DNA from: Achromobacter mucicolens | GTDB taxonomy: Bacteria > Pseudomonadota > Gammaproteobacteria > Burkholderiales > Burkholderiaceae_B | Direction of reading: 5' to 3' | NCBI RefSeq assembly: GCF_902859725.1 | Contig: NZ_CADIJP010000008.1 | Span: 1 to 64,000 of the forward strand | Length of the DNA: 64,000 nt | In this document: piece after piece, positions 1-7,804 of the stretch | Layout: each line of letters opens with the position of its first letter | Numbering within the stretch: the stretch's first letter is position 1 | Made by a program: the position numbers and the translations under genes | The notes under the pieces: generated by a model | What the model saw: only the letters and a program-made list of their open reading frames with translations | The model's database searches: none | Told to the model about the DNA's origin: nothing

Positions 1-282
1 CGTGGCTGCCGGCGCCGCGGCAGGCGCGGCGGCGGGTGCGGCGCTTTCAGCCGGGGCTGACGCGCCCGCGGGCGCTGCGCCCTGGCTGCCGCCGCTGCCG
101 TTGCCACGGAAGTCCGTGACGTACCAGCCGGAGCCCTTGAGCTGGAATCCAGCCGCGGTCACCTGCTTGGAAAACGTGCTTTGACCGCATTCGGGGCATT
201 CCGAAAGCGGCGCGTCAGAGATCTTCTGCAAGACGTCTTTGGCATGGCCGCAGGCGCTGCACTTGTAGGCATAGATGGGCAT
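1..282 (-). CDS. FmdB-type zinc ribbon protein, partial
   Basis: Small regulatory-type zinc ribbon protein of the FmdB family; the molecular role of the family is poorly defined. The 94 visible residues start MPIYAYKCSACG and carry two CxxC knuckles (C8/C11 and C29/C32) that would bind one zinc, followed by a Gly-rich stretch and an Ala/Pro-rich low-complexity tail. The reading frame stays open to the left edge, so the C-terminus is missing. In many betaproteobacteria this gene sits upstream of a DUF502 gene and aspS, which would lie just outside the window; that is inference from known gene order. The start ATG is preceded by a GAG-type ribosome site on the minus strand. Confidence 0.85.
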   Translation of the reverse strand, partial: MPIYAYKCSACGHAKDVLQKISDAPLSECPECGQSTFSKQVTAAGFQLKGSGWYVTDFRGNGSGGSQGAAPAGASAPAESAAPAAAPAAAPAAT

Positions 283-450
283 CGAGGACTCCCAGGCGAA
301 AAGCCGGGCATATCAAAATCGGCCTGCCGCCGCGCGCGGGCGCGGGGCGCGGCCGCTGGGCCAGGCCAGAAAAAATACGGGAAAGTCTTGAATTTTAGCG
401 GTTTTTCATAAAGCGTCGGAGTCCGGCCCAGTGTGCAGGCCCCGGGCCGC

Positions 451-474
451 GCCCGGGGGGCAGACCGCCCGGGC
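451..474 (-). terminator. GC-rich hairpin after the antiporter gene
   Basis: Seven-base inverted repeat GCCCGGG/CCCGGGC (451-457 and 468-474) about 15 bp beyond the stop of the antiporter gene. There is no T tract, so it is at best a weak or factor-assisted terminator. The AT-rich stretch at 366-410 to its left is probably the promoter region of the FmdB gene. Confidence 0.35.
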
Positions 475-488
475 AGGCGGGCGGCCCC

Positions 489-1781
489 CTACACCGGCAG
501 CAGGAACATCAAGGCCGCCACCAGGGTCGGTCCCAAGGCGCACAGGAACAGGCGCCCGGACGAGATGCTGCCGTCCGGGAAATGGTTCTTCAGGATCGCG
601 AAACCGGCCGGGTTCGGCGCATTGGCGATCACCGTCAGCCCTCCGCCCGTGACCGCGCCGGCCACCAGCATGTAACGCCAGGCCTCGCTGGTGCCCTCCA
701 CGAGCGAACCCAGGTAGGTGAGCGCCGCGTTGTCGGTAATGGCCGTGAGCGCGGTTGCGCCCCAGAACAGGACGAAAGGCTCCAGCCCTCCCAAGAGGTC
801 CTGCAGCCACCATTTCTGCAGTCCGCCCAGCACCACCAGCCCGGCCAGGAAGAAGCCCACCATCAGGCCCTCCTTGATCATCAGGCGGTCCTGGTGGCGC
901 TTGTAGGCCTCGGAAAACCCGATGAACATCATCAACAAGCCCAGGAAAATGGCCGGATGATGCGCAGTCAGCACGATGGCGATGAGGAACACCAGGTGCA
1001 CCGCGATCACGATGGCCGGCACCGGCGCGCGCTTGCCCGCGCCATCCGGAGCGTCGACGCCGCCGCGCGTGCCCACCGCGCCTTCCAGCAGCGCCTTGCG
1101 GCAGATGAACGTCAGCAGCCCCGCATTGAGGCAGACCGCCAGCGCCGCGCGCCAGCCGAAGTGCTGGAGCATGTAGGCCGAATCCCAGCCGAACGTGCTC
1201 GCCACCATCAGGACGGGCGGCGCCGCGTAGGACGTCAGCACGCCGCCGATGGACACGTTCACGAACAGCACGCCAAGCGTCAGGTACTTGAAACCGGCCC
1301 GGCCGCTGCTGCGAAAGTAAGCGTCGCGCAGCAGGATCGCGGCCAGCGTCATCGCGGCCGGTTCGGTGATGAACGAGCCGCCCAGCGGCACCATGGCCAT
1401 CACGACGAAGAAGGTGGACAGCTCGCGCGGCATCGGCAGGACTCGCGCAACGATGCGCACCAGCAGCCCCACCAGCTCAAGAATCGGCCGGCTGGCCGCC
1501 ACGACCATGATCGCGAAAACGAACAGCGGCTCCGTGAAGTTGCGCGTGTCCATGTAGTCGATGGCGGTCGCCGGTCCGGCCAGCGCGGCCATGGTCACGA
1601 TCAGCGCGAACGCCCACACGCCGAAGACGGCCTCGACCTCGGAAAATAGATGCCAGAAGCCCGCGTGCGGCCCCCCTCGATGCGCGAGCCGCGCGAAGAA
1701 GGGAACCGAGAAAGTATGGAGGACCGCCACGGCGAACAGGATGGTGGCGATGACCTCTAGCGTCTGAGGCATTTGCGGCAT
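489..1781 (-). CDS. Putative Na+/H+ antiporter (integral membrane)
   Basis: 430-residue polytopic inner-membrane protein with about eleven hydrophobic segments spread over its whole length. It resembles the putative Na+/H+ antiporter family (Na_H_antiport_3 type), which belongs to the ion transporter superfamily. Conserved-looking features are intramembrane polar stretches such as FITEPAAMTLAA near residue 137 and TAITDNAALTYLGS near residue 345, both of which place acidic or polar residues inside hydrophobic helices, as expected for cation exchange. The gene is monocistronic, read leftward, with hairpins on both sides. The substrate is assigned only from family resemblance; another monovalent cation is possible. 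Confidence 0.8.
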   Translation of the reverse strand: MPQMPQTLEVIATILFAVAVLHTFSVPFFARLAHRGGPHAGFWHLFSEVEAVFGVWAFALIVTMAALAGPATAIDYMDTRNFTEPLFVFAIMVVAASRPILELVGLLVRIVARVLPMPRELSTFFVVMAMVPLGGSFITEPAAMTLAAILLRDAYFRSSGRAGFKYLTLGVLFVNVSIGGVLTSYAAPPVLMVASTFGWDSAYMLQHFGWRAALAVCLNAGLLTFICRKALLEGAVGTRGGVDAPDGAGKRAPVPAIVIAVHLVFLIAIVLTAHHPAIFLGLLMMFIGFSEAYKRHQDRLMIKEGLMVGFFLAGLVVLGGLQKWWLQDLLGGLEPFVLFWGATALTAITDNAALTYLGSLVEGTSEAWRYMLVAGAVTGGGLTVIANAPNPAGFAILKNHFPDGSISSGRLFLCALGPTLVAALMFLLPV

Positions 1782-1791
1782 TTCCTAGGGT

Positions 1792-1818
1792 GCCCGGCGG
1801 CTACGGGAGCCGCCGGGC
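1792..1818. terminator. Perfect 11-bp hairpin between lipid operon and antiporter
   Basis: Perfect inverted repeat, arms GCCCGGCGGCT and AGCCGCCGGGC (1792-1802 and 1808-1818), 5-nt loop. It lies 78 bp beyond the stop of the leftward four-gene operon and 10 bp upstream of the antiporter start, so it could end operon transcription or act in the antiporter leader. It has no T tract. Confidence 0.45.
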
Positions 1819-1896
1819 TTGTAAGACAAGCGTCGCAATATAGCCCAGCGCCCGGCCGGTGTAACGCCGGGTCAACACTGATCCCTGCCGCCTTTT

Positions 1897-2793
1897 CTAC
1901 GCGATCGGGGCCGGCGGCTCGGCGCCCGCCTGCGCCGCCTTCATCTCCATCAGCAGGCTGTGCAGCATTTCCGTGGACAGCCCGTGCAGCACCAGCCGGT
2001 AGCCCGCGCGCAGCGTGGACATCGGCACGAGCGGATGGTTGTTGTTGACCAGGATGAGGTGCTGCGGGGCCCCCAGCAGCTTGGCCGCATAGATGCCCAC
2101 GGTCTCGTCAAGCTGAAGCGAATTGGCCGCGCGCCAGAAATCGTTGTCGGTCAGCAAAAGCTGATAAAGCGGCGTGAACAGTTCGATGGCGCTTTGCAGG
2201 TCCAGGAAGTTCAGCTTGCCCTGCGGCATGTCCTCCAGCCGGATCGGCGGATCGCGCAGCATCGAATAGTCCACCGTCTGCGGGGCATGCATCTCCACGC
2301 CCGCGTCCCGCAGCGCCTGGTTCAGCCGGATAACGAAGTTAAAGAGGTTCAGGTCGTGCTTGACGAACAGATCGTCCTTCAAATCGTCGATCGTCGTCGG
2401 CTCAAGCGGCGTCGTGCTGATGGGCACCGGCGAGTTCGCGGCGATGAATGACAGCGCCTGCGCCCCCAGATGGAAGTGCCGCAAAATCAGCCAGTTGGCC
2501 TCGGGCGACACGAACCGCTTCAAGCCCCAGGCCAGGATGCGGTGCAGCAGCCGCGAATGTGACCAACGGCGCGGCAGGAACGTCTTGACGATCTGGATCA
2601 GGATGATGAAGGCGCGCGCGATCGGCCGCAGGAACGGCAGCAGGTATTGCCGCGACGCGCAGCTGGAATCCGTCAGCCACGCTTTCTTGACCTTGTCCGG
2701 CAGCGGCGTGCTGCGATCCAGGTAAAGGGCCAGCCAGGGGCTGGGGTCCGCCGGATCGTGTTCCCGGGCGAGGAATTCGGGTTCCTTCTTCAT
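1897..2793 (-). CDS. Unrecognised 298-aa protein, last gene of lipid operon
   Basis: I do not recognise a firm family. The protein is 298 residues, begins MKKEPEFLAREHD, has a hydrophobic helix around residues 50-70, a conserved-looking WLILRHFHLGAQ stretch near residue 97, FVKHDLNLFNFVIRL near 144, and an Ala/Pro-rich tail. No signal peptide is evident. Its ATG overlaps the TGA of the upstream synthase-fusion gene by four bases (ATGA, 2790-2793), so translation is coupled and a shared function is likely. A longer frame reaching to 2928 exists but would be buried in the upstream gene, so the ATG at 2793 is chosen. An accessory or carrier-like partner of the synthase is inference only. Confidence 0.7.
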   Translation of the reverse strand: MKKEPEFLAREHDPADPSPWLALYLDRSTPLPDKVKKAWLTDSSCASRQYLLPFLRPIARAFIILIQIVKTFLPRRWSHSRLLHRILAWGLKRFVSPEANWLILRHFHLGAQALSFIAANSPVPISTTPLEPTTIDDLKDDLFVKHDLNLFNFVIRLNQALRDAGVEMHAPQTVDYSMLRDPPIRLEDMPQGKLNFLDLQSAIELFTPLYQLLLTDNDFWRAANSLQLDETVGIYAAKLLGAPQHLILVNNNHPLVPMSTLRAGYRLVLHGLSTEMLHSLLMEMKAAQAGAEPPAPIA

Positions 2794-4715
2794 GCCGCGT
2801 CCGCCTCCATCACATGATGAAACTGCATCAGGTAAAGCGCCGCCGTGCGGCGCGCGGTGTCGACGATGCGCTGTTCGGCGCGCCCATCCTCGTCGCAATC
2901 GAGCGCCAGTTCCACCGCCGACAGCCACCGCGCCAGATGGTGTTCATCGTTGTGGCCGTGGTATTCCAGGAAGCGGAAGGCGTCGGGCGGCAGTTTCAGG
3001 CTGGCCTTGAGCAGCGGCAAGAGCGCAGGCACGATGCGTTGCCCCGTGCCTTCGATGATGTAGATCGCGCCCAAGAGCCCGATGGGGTCGCGCGTGGCGG
3101 CCAGGCTGTGCAAATAGGCGTTCAGCGCTTCGCCGCCGGGGTTGCGGCGCAAGGCATCGATGCTGTCCACCGCGCCGCCGGCGTTGCGATAGTCCTGGAA
3201 CAGGATCTGGAAGTCGTTCTGTTCTTCGCCCGCGTGCATGTCGATCAGCGCGGCCAGCGGCGCGTATTGCTCGGTCAGCGACGCGGCGCCCTCGCGCATC
3301 CACTTGCTGCCTTCGCGCACCTGCGGAATCCAGTTCTCCATCCACGCCAGGTAGTCCGCGGTCTGGAACTGCCGGTTGCGCAGACGCCGGATCACCGGCG
3401 TGCGCCACACGCGCGAGCGGTAGTCGTGCCAGATCGCCGCCAGCTCGGTCAACAGTTGTCCCAGGCCCTGCGGCGCCATGTCGGGATCATGCGGCGGCGC
3501 GATCGCGTCGGCATCGGCGGACCCGGCATCCTCGCGCGCGGCCGCGGCGGGCGCACCGGCAGCCACTGCGGGCGTTGCGTGCACCGCTTCGGCTTCCAGC
3601 AGCATGTAGGCCGCCATGAAGCGCCCGGATTCGGGGATGTAGCAGAAGATCTGCTCGCCGGGCTTGACCTCGCGCGTTTCCAGGAACTCGGCCAGCATGA
3701 TCATGATGGATGCCGCGCCGGTGTTGCCGCGCCACGCCAGGTTGCTGAACCAGCGCTCGCGCGGGATCACCAGCCCGGCCTTCTCCATCAGGTCTTCCAC
3801 AACGGGAATGAATTTCTCGGACGAGTAATGGCACAGGAAATGATCGACCTGGTCCGGATCCACCCATCCGTCGCGCACCAGCTTGGCGTACTCGTGGATG
3901 CCGATGTCGAACAGATGCGGCAAAAGGCGGATGTCCTGGCGCAGCGACAGCGCACCGTCGGTTTCAGCCTCGTTCCACGAGGGGTAGTCCAGGTGTCCTT
4001 TGCTCCGGTCGGCGGACAGCCCGAGCTGCATGCACACCGGATAGTCGCCCGAGAACGAGCGCTGATGCACCCACTTCAGGCGCAGCCGCACGCCCTGCGA
4101 GGCGCCGGGCAGCGGCCGTCCGCTGTTGCCCAGCAATACCGCGCCGGCCCCGTCCGAAAGCATCCAGCGCAGAAAGTGCGCGTCGAAGTCGGCGTCGTAG
4201 CCGCGCGCGGCAAAGCGCGAGCGCTTGAACAGGCGCGACGGCAATTCGCTGGCGACCGCCAGCGCGCTGGCATGCGCGCCCAGTTCCACGCCTTGCGCGG
4301 CCGCCTGGATCGCCGACACACCCGCGGCGCAGATGCCATGCACCGACAGCGTTTCCATGGGCGGCGCGGCCAGCTCGCCCTGGATCATGTTGGAAAACCC
4401 CGGCATCAGCGCATCGCCCCCGGACGAACCGCTGGCCAGCATCGATATGGCCGACAGGTCGGTGTCGTGGCGCCGCAGGCAATCGCGGATGGCGTTGGCC
4501 GCCAGCTGCGCATTGGAAAACACGGTCGCGCCCTCGGGGTCGATGGCGTAGTAGCGCTGCTTGATGCCGTTCTCGGCCAGGATGCGGGTCTTGATCCGGC
4601 TGGACATGCGGTTCAGCGGGGCGATGTAGTCATCCATGGCCTCGTTGGACACGGGCTCGCCCGGCATGAAATAACCGGCGCTCTCCAGGTAGACACGATG
4701 AAACGCAATGGGCAT
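2790..4715 (-). CDS. Beta-ketoacyl synthase III fused to heme-oxygenase-like domain
   Basis: 641-residue two-domain protein. Residues 1-375 form a FabH/KAS III-type condensing enzyme with the catalytic triad visible: C129 in SVHGICAAG, H296 in HFLCHYSSE and N331 in WRGNTGAAS. An Ala/Pro/Asp-rich linker (about 380-412) joins a helical C-terminal domain (415-641) that resembles the heme-oxygenase-like (HDO/TENA) fold, with candidate metal ligands E497/E498, E555, H586, H588, D590 and H592/H593. The layout recalls StlD/DarB-type ketosynthases that make dialkylresorcinols, but the match is from memory. It is translationally coupled to the gene after it and 35 bp downstream of a desaturase. It should condense acyl-thioesters; the product is unknown. 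Confidence 0.8.
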   Translation of the reverse strand: MPIAFHRVYLESAGYFMPGEPVSNEAMDDYIAPLNRMSSRIKTRILAENGIKQRYYAIDPEGATVFSNAQLAANAIRDCLRRHDTDLSAISMLASGSSGGDALMPGFSNMIQGELAAPPMETLSVHGICAAGVSAIQAAAQGVELGAHASALAVASELPSRLFKRSRFAARGYDADFDAHFLRWMLSDGAGAVLLGNSGRPLPGASQGVRLRLKWVHQRSFSGDYPVCMQLGLSADRSKGHLDYPSWNEAETDGALSLRQDIRLLPHLFDIGIHEYAKLVRDGWVDPDQVDHFLCHYSSEKFIPVVEDLMEKAGLVIPRERWFSNLAWRGNTGAASIMIMLAEFLETREVKPGEQIFCYIPESGRFMAAYMLLEAEAVHATPAVAAGAPAAAAREDAGSADADAIAPPHDPDMAPQGLGQLLTELAAIWHDYRSRVWRTPVIRRLRNRQFQTADYLAWMENWIPQVREGSKWMREGAASLTEQYAPLAALIDMHAGEEQNDFQILFQDYRNAGGAVDSIDALRRNPGGEALNAYLHSLAATRDPIGLLGAIYIIEGTGQRIVPALLPLLKASLKLPPDAFRFLEYHGHNDEHHLARWLSAVELALDCDEDGRAEQRIVDTARRTAALYLMQFHHVMEADAA

Positions 4716-4750
4716 GACGGATCTCTGGTTAAAAAAGGGGGAGTGCGGCG

Positions 4751-5659
4751 CTAGCGGACGTGCTCGGGCGCCATGCAGGAACGGCTGCGAAACCTGGGGA
4801 CGAAGGCGCCCAGCACGAACACGCGGAACATGTAGGGCGCGAGGCCGCGCTCATTCAATTCGGCGCGCACGCGGCCGCGGTAGTGGTCGCGATGCAGGCG
4901 GGTCAGCTCGGACCAGTGCGCGCGCGGGTGCTCGTGGTGCGCAGTGTGCAGGCCGATGTTAAAGAGCAGCGGATTGACCAGCCCCTCGAAGTTGCGCGCG
5001 TAGTTCAGGCCCGCCACCTGCCGCGGCCCGCCGTCCGCATGCGCGTGCTGCAGATAGTTGGTGGCCAGCAGCCAATGCAGGCCGTGAAGCTGCGGCACGA
5101 TCACGAACACCAGCGCCTTGGCAGGATTCACGGCGATGAGGCCGGCCCACAGGCCCAGCCACGCGCCGTACTGCGCCATGCAATAGCGCCAGGCGCCTGG
5201 CCAGTGCCGGCGCAACCGGCCCAGCCACGCAAAGAACACCGGATACAGCACCCAGGCCGCCTGCACCGGATGGATGAGGTAGCCCCACAGATGGTTGGTA
5301 TCGCCGCCAAACCGATAGGTGCGCGCCACATCGCGCGCGCCGTGCTTGAAGCGGTGGTGATTGGCGACGTGGGCCGGGTAGAACACGAACGTCGGATGGC
5401 CCTGCAGCAACGTGATCCAGAAATCGGTGATGCGGTTGGCGCGGCGGCCGCGCCACATCCTCAGGTGCGTGTGATTGTGATGGATGACGCCGATGCCCAG
5501 CGTCAGGAACAGCATCAGCGCGTAGGCCGGCCACCAGAACCCGTGGAACCACTGCCAGCCGGCAAGCAGGGGCAGCGCGGCCAGGTAGGCCAGGCTCTGC
5601 CAATCGCGCCGATTGCGCAGCGCGGGCAGCGTGCGCCGCGGGCCCAAGCTTGGCGCCAC
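4751..5659 (-). CDS. Membrane fatty acid desaturase
   Basis: 302-residue integral membrane di-iron enzyme of the fatty acid desaturase family. The three histidine boxes are present: HHNHTH at about 60-65, HVANHHRFKH at 97-106 and HTAHHEH at 238-244, with hydrophobic segments between them. It should desaturate or hydroxylate an acyl chain using O2. I choose the GTG at 5659, which shares one base with the TAG stop of the upstream gene (TAGTG); the longer ATG-started frame would overlap that gene by more than 200 bp. It is the second gene of the four-gene operon, directly before the synthase fusion. Confidence 0.88.
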   Translation of the reverse strand: MAPSLGPRRTLPALRNRRDWQSLAYLAALPLLAGWQWFHGFWWPAYALMLFLTLGIGVIHHNHTHLRMWRGRRANRITDFWITLLQGHPTFVFYPAHVANHHRFKHGARDVARTYRFGGDTNHLWGYLIHPVQAAWVLYPVFFAWLGRLRRHWPGAWRYCMAQYGAWLGLWAGLIAVNPAKALVFVIVPQLHGLHWLLATNYLQHAHADGGPRQVAGLNYARNFEGLVNPLLFNIGLHTAHHEHPRAHWSELTRLHRDHYRGRVRAELNERGLAPYMFRVFVLGAFVPRFRSRSCMAPEHVR

Positions 5660-6444
5660 TATGCGGAGCCTCGCAGGCCCGCGCCGGACTCGCGCTGGCG
5701 GTGGGCCTGCAACTGGCGCTCGGCGGCGTCCGCCCCCAGCCGCGTGCGGAACAGGCGATCCATGAAGGTGAACTGGAAGCCGTAGTTGCCGTTGTAGCAG
5801 GCATGGTGCAGATGGTGCCGGCGGCTGGCGGCAAACCAGTGCGCGTACGACACCTTGGGAAAGAAATCGTAGTTGGCGTGGCCGATGCAATTGAAGAACA
5901 GGCTGAACAGCGGCACCGACAGCAGCGACCAGAAGCTGAAATCATGCACCACCATCGGCAAGAGGATCACGTTGCCCAGCATCAGCGCCTCGATGGGATG
6001 AAAGCTGTAGGTCGAGAACGGCGTGGTCACGACCGAACGGTGGTGCGGCAGGTGAAAACGGCGCAGCAGCCGCGTATGCAGCAGCCGGTGGTTGATCCAG
6101 AAATGCACGTCGTTCCAGGCCACGAGCGCCAGGATTTCCAGCACGATCTGCTGCCAGCTCGCGTCCGGGTCCAGGCGCGCCCAACCCAGTTGCAAGAGGC
6201 CCCACGGAAAGATCATGCCGGTGCCGAACAGCAGGATCGACAGACCCGACTGAGCCAGTTCGCGCCGCAGCTGTCCCGGCGCCAGGGGCCGCGGATCCAG
6301 CGGCCGGCCCAGGCCAAGGGCCGGCAGGATGTGCCGCGTCAGCAGCCAAGTGGCCGCGCCAAAGACCAGGTAGATGCCGCCGAAAAAGAGCAGCCCCGCC
6401 AGCATGACCTGCCAGGCGGACAAGGCTTCAAAAGCTTGGCCCAT
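5659..6444 (-). CDS. Sterol desaturase/fatty acid hydroxylase family protein
   Basis: 261-residue integral membrane protein of the sterol desaturase/fatty acid hydroxylase superfamily. It has four to five hydrophobic segments and the di-iron histidine clusters HFWINH (H114, H119), HLPHH (H131, H134, H135), H189 in IGHANYD and RHHLHH (210-214). Such enzymes hydroxylate or desaturate lipids at the cytoplasmic membrane face. It is the first gene of the operon; its stop codon shares a base with the GTG of the next gene. The substrate is unknown; two different di-iron membrane oxygenases beside a condensing enzyme suggest tailoring of one lipid-like product. Confidence 0.88.
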   Translation of the reverse strand: MGQAFEALSAWQVMLAGLLFFGGIYLVFGAATWLLTRHILPALGLGRPLDPRPLAPGQLRRELAQSGLSILLFGTGMIFPWGLLQLGWARLDPDASWQQIVLEILALVAWNDVHFWINHRLLHTRLLRRFHLPHHRSVVTTPFSTYSFHPIEALMLGNVILLPMVVHDFSFWSLLSVPLFSLFFNCIGHANYDFFPKVSYAHWFAASRRHHLHHACYNGNYGFQFTFMDRLFRTRLGADAAERQLQAHRQRESGAGLRGSA

Positions 6445-6545
6445 GAAGGTTTTGTTTCACCCCGAAGAATGGCCGCATCATAAGCAATCCGTCAGCTTCC
6501 CGGTAGGGCAAGTATTACCAATTGAATCCGGACGCCACAAAGCGC

Positions 6546-7460
6546 TCATGCCGCGCGCAGCGCCGGCCCACCCGCCGGAAACTGCCGATCCAGCGCATCC
6601 ACCGCGGCATCCAGCTGCGCCGCGAGCGCCGTGCTGGCCGGCAACATGGGCAGGCGCAATTCGTTCGATAGCAGCCCCTGGCGGGCAAGTTGCGCCTTCA
6701 ACGGCCCCGGATTCGGCTCGCCGAACGTCAACCGGATCACCGGCGCCAACGCATGAAACAGGGTCCTGGCCTCGTCCAGCCGCTGCGCCCGCACCGCGCG
6801 GTGCATGGCCACGAAAAGATCGGGACGAACATGCGCGGCGGCAGCGATCATGCCCGTGGCCCCCAGGCACATTGCGGACAGCGACTGCAGGTCTTCGCCC
6901 GCCAGCACGTTCATCTGACCATCGGCAATCAGCGCTACGGTCTTTTCCAGGGATCCGCCGCAGTCCTTGATGGCGGCGATATTCGGGTGCGCCGCCAGCG
7001 CCAGCAGCGTGGACGTGTCCAACGTGGTGCCGGTCCGGTACGGAATGTCGTAGAGCACCAGCGGAAACCGCGAGGCATCGGCCAGGCAGCGGAAGTAGGC
7101 GGCAGCCCCTTCCTGGCCCGCGCGCACGTAATACGGCGCGGGCGCCAGGATGCCGGCCAGCGGCCGCGTGCCGAAGGCCGACAGCCGCTGCAGCACATGG
7201 CCCTGATGATTGCCGGCCAGTCCCATCACGATGGGCAGCGGGCCGGCTTCGGCCAGCACCGCGTCCAGCACGGCGAGCTGCTCGGCATCGTCCAGGGCCG
7301 CTGCCTCGCCGGTGCTGCCGCACACGACCAGTCCGTCCACGCCCGCCGCCAGATAGTGACGCACTAGGCGGCGCAGGGCTCCGCCGTCGACATGGCCGCC
7401 CGAAAACGGCGTGACCAGGGGCACCCAGACACCCTGGAACAGAGATTGATTCGATTGCAT
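6546..7460 (-). CDS. DapA-family aldolase (4-hydroxy-tetrahydrodipicolinate synthase-like)
   Basis: 304-residue class I aldolase of the DHDPS/NAL family. Schiff-base K165 (AAIKDCGG), Y137 and R142 (LYDIPYRTG) and the S49-T50 pair (CGSTGEAA) are all present, which fits pyruvate condensation, most simply with aspartate semialdehyde in lysine and peptidoglycan synthesis. It is not beside dapB, and many genomes carry DapA paralogues with other aldehyde substrates, so the exact reaction is uncertain. An AAGGAG ribosome site lies 6 bp before the ATG. It may be co-transcribed with the lipid operon 101 bp downstream. Overlapping palindromes sit about 100 bp upstream. Confidence 0.8.
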   Translation of the reverse strand: MQSNQSLFQGVWVPLVTPFSGGHVDGGALRRLVRHYLAAGVDGLVVCGSTGEAAALDDAEQLAVLDAVLAEAGPLPIVMGLAGNHQGHVLQRLSAFGTRPLAGILAPAPYYVRAGQEGAAAYFRCLADASRFPLVLYDIPYRTGTTLDTSTLLALAAHPNIAAIKDCGGSLEKTVALIADGQMNVLAGEDLQSLSAMCLGATGMIAAAAHVRPDLFVAMHRAVRAQRLDEARTLFHALAPVIRLTFGEPNPGPLKAQLARQGLLSNELRLPMLPASTALAAQLDAAVDALDRQFPAGGPALRAA

Positions 7461-7804
7461 GAGAACACTCCTTCGTATGGACCGTTGGGGGACCGTACAG
7501 AAGTGCTCGGGATATCAGTGGGGGTGCGCGCGGGTGCGCCAAAGCGCTGCCGGCAGGCCGCTGTTCCGTCGCCCATCTGACGGAACAGCATGCTCCGGTC
7601 AGATGAGCGGCTGTTTTTTGGATTTCAGGCCGGCGGCAGCCAGCACCACGCCAAGGGCGCGGAGGTGGCTAGCAGTCTGGTGGGCCTGATGAATCATGAA
7701 TGAGCGGGGACGCGATAGGCGGCGGATGCAGCAATCTACCGGGCGGGCGCGGCGGTGTCAACGACAGGCATTTCCGGCCGAATCCGGTGGCCGCGGGAGG
7801 GCAA
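7461..7804. other. 344-bp non-coding region upstream of the DapA-like gene
   Basis: No convincing gene on either strand. It holds the ribosome site of the DapA-like gene at its left end and the two overlapping inverted repeats at 7560-7605. The rest (7606-7804) shows nothing I can assign; it ends at the stop codon of the methionine sulfoxide reductase gene, so it may also include that gene's 3' end signals. Confidence 0.6.
7560..7605. promoter_or_regulatory. Two overlapping inverted repeats
   Basis: First repeat: arms GCTGTTCCGTC and GACGGAACAGC (7560-7570 and 7579-7589), perfect over 11 bp with an 8-nt spacer. Second repeat: CATCTGAC (7574-7581) and GTCAGATG (7598-7605). The right arm of the first and the left arm of the second share the bases GAC (7579-7581), so in RNA only one stem could form at a time. 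It lies about 100-145 bp upstream of the DapA-like start. It could be a double operator or an attenuator-like switch. Confidence 0.55.

Noticed and set aside
2814-4754. 646-codon frame on the plus strand opposite the ketosynthase fusion
   Set aside because: Its translation is rich in Arg, Gln, Gly and His without any family motif. It mirrors the minus-strand gene, whose catalytic residues are intact. Long antisense frames are expected at this GC content.
4751-5890. Longer 379-codon version of the fatty acid desaturase
   Set aside because: It would overlap the sterol-type hydroxylase gene by 231 bp. The GTG at 5659 gives a normal family length with a TAGTG junction.
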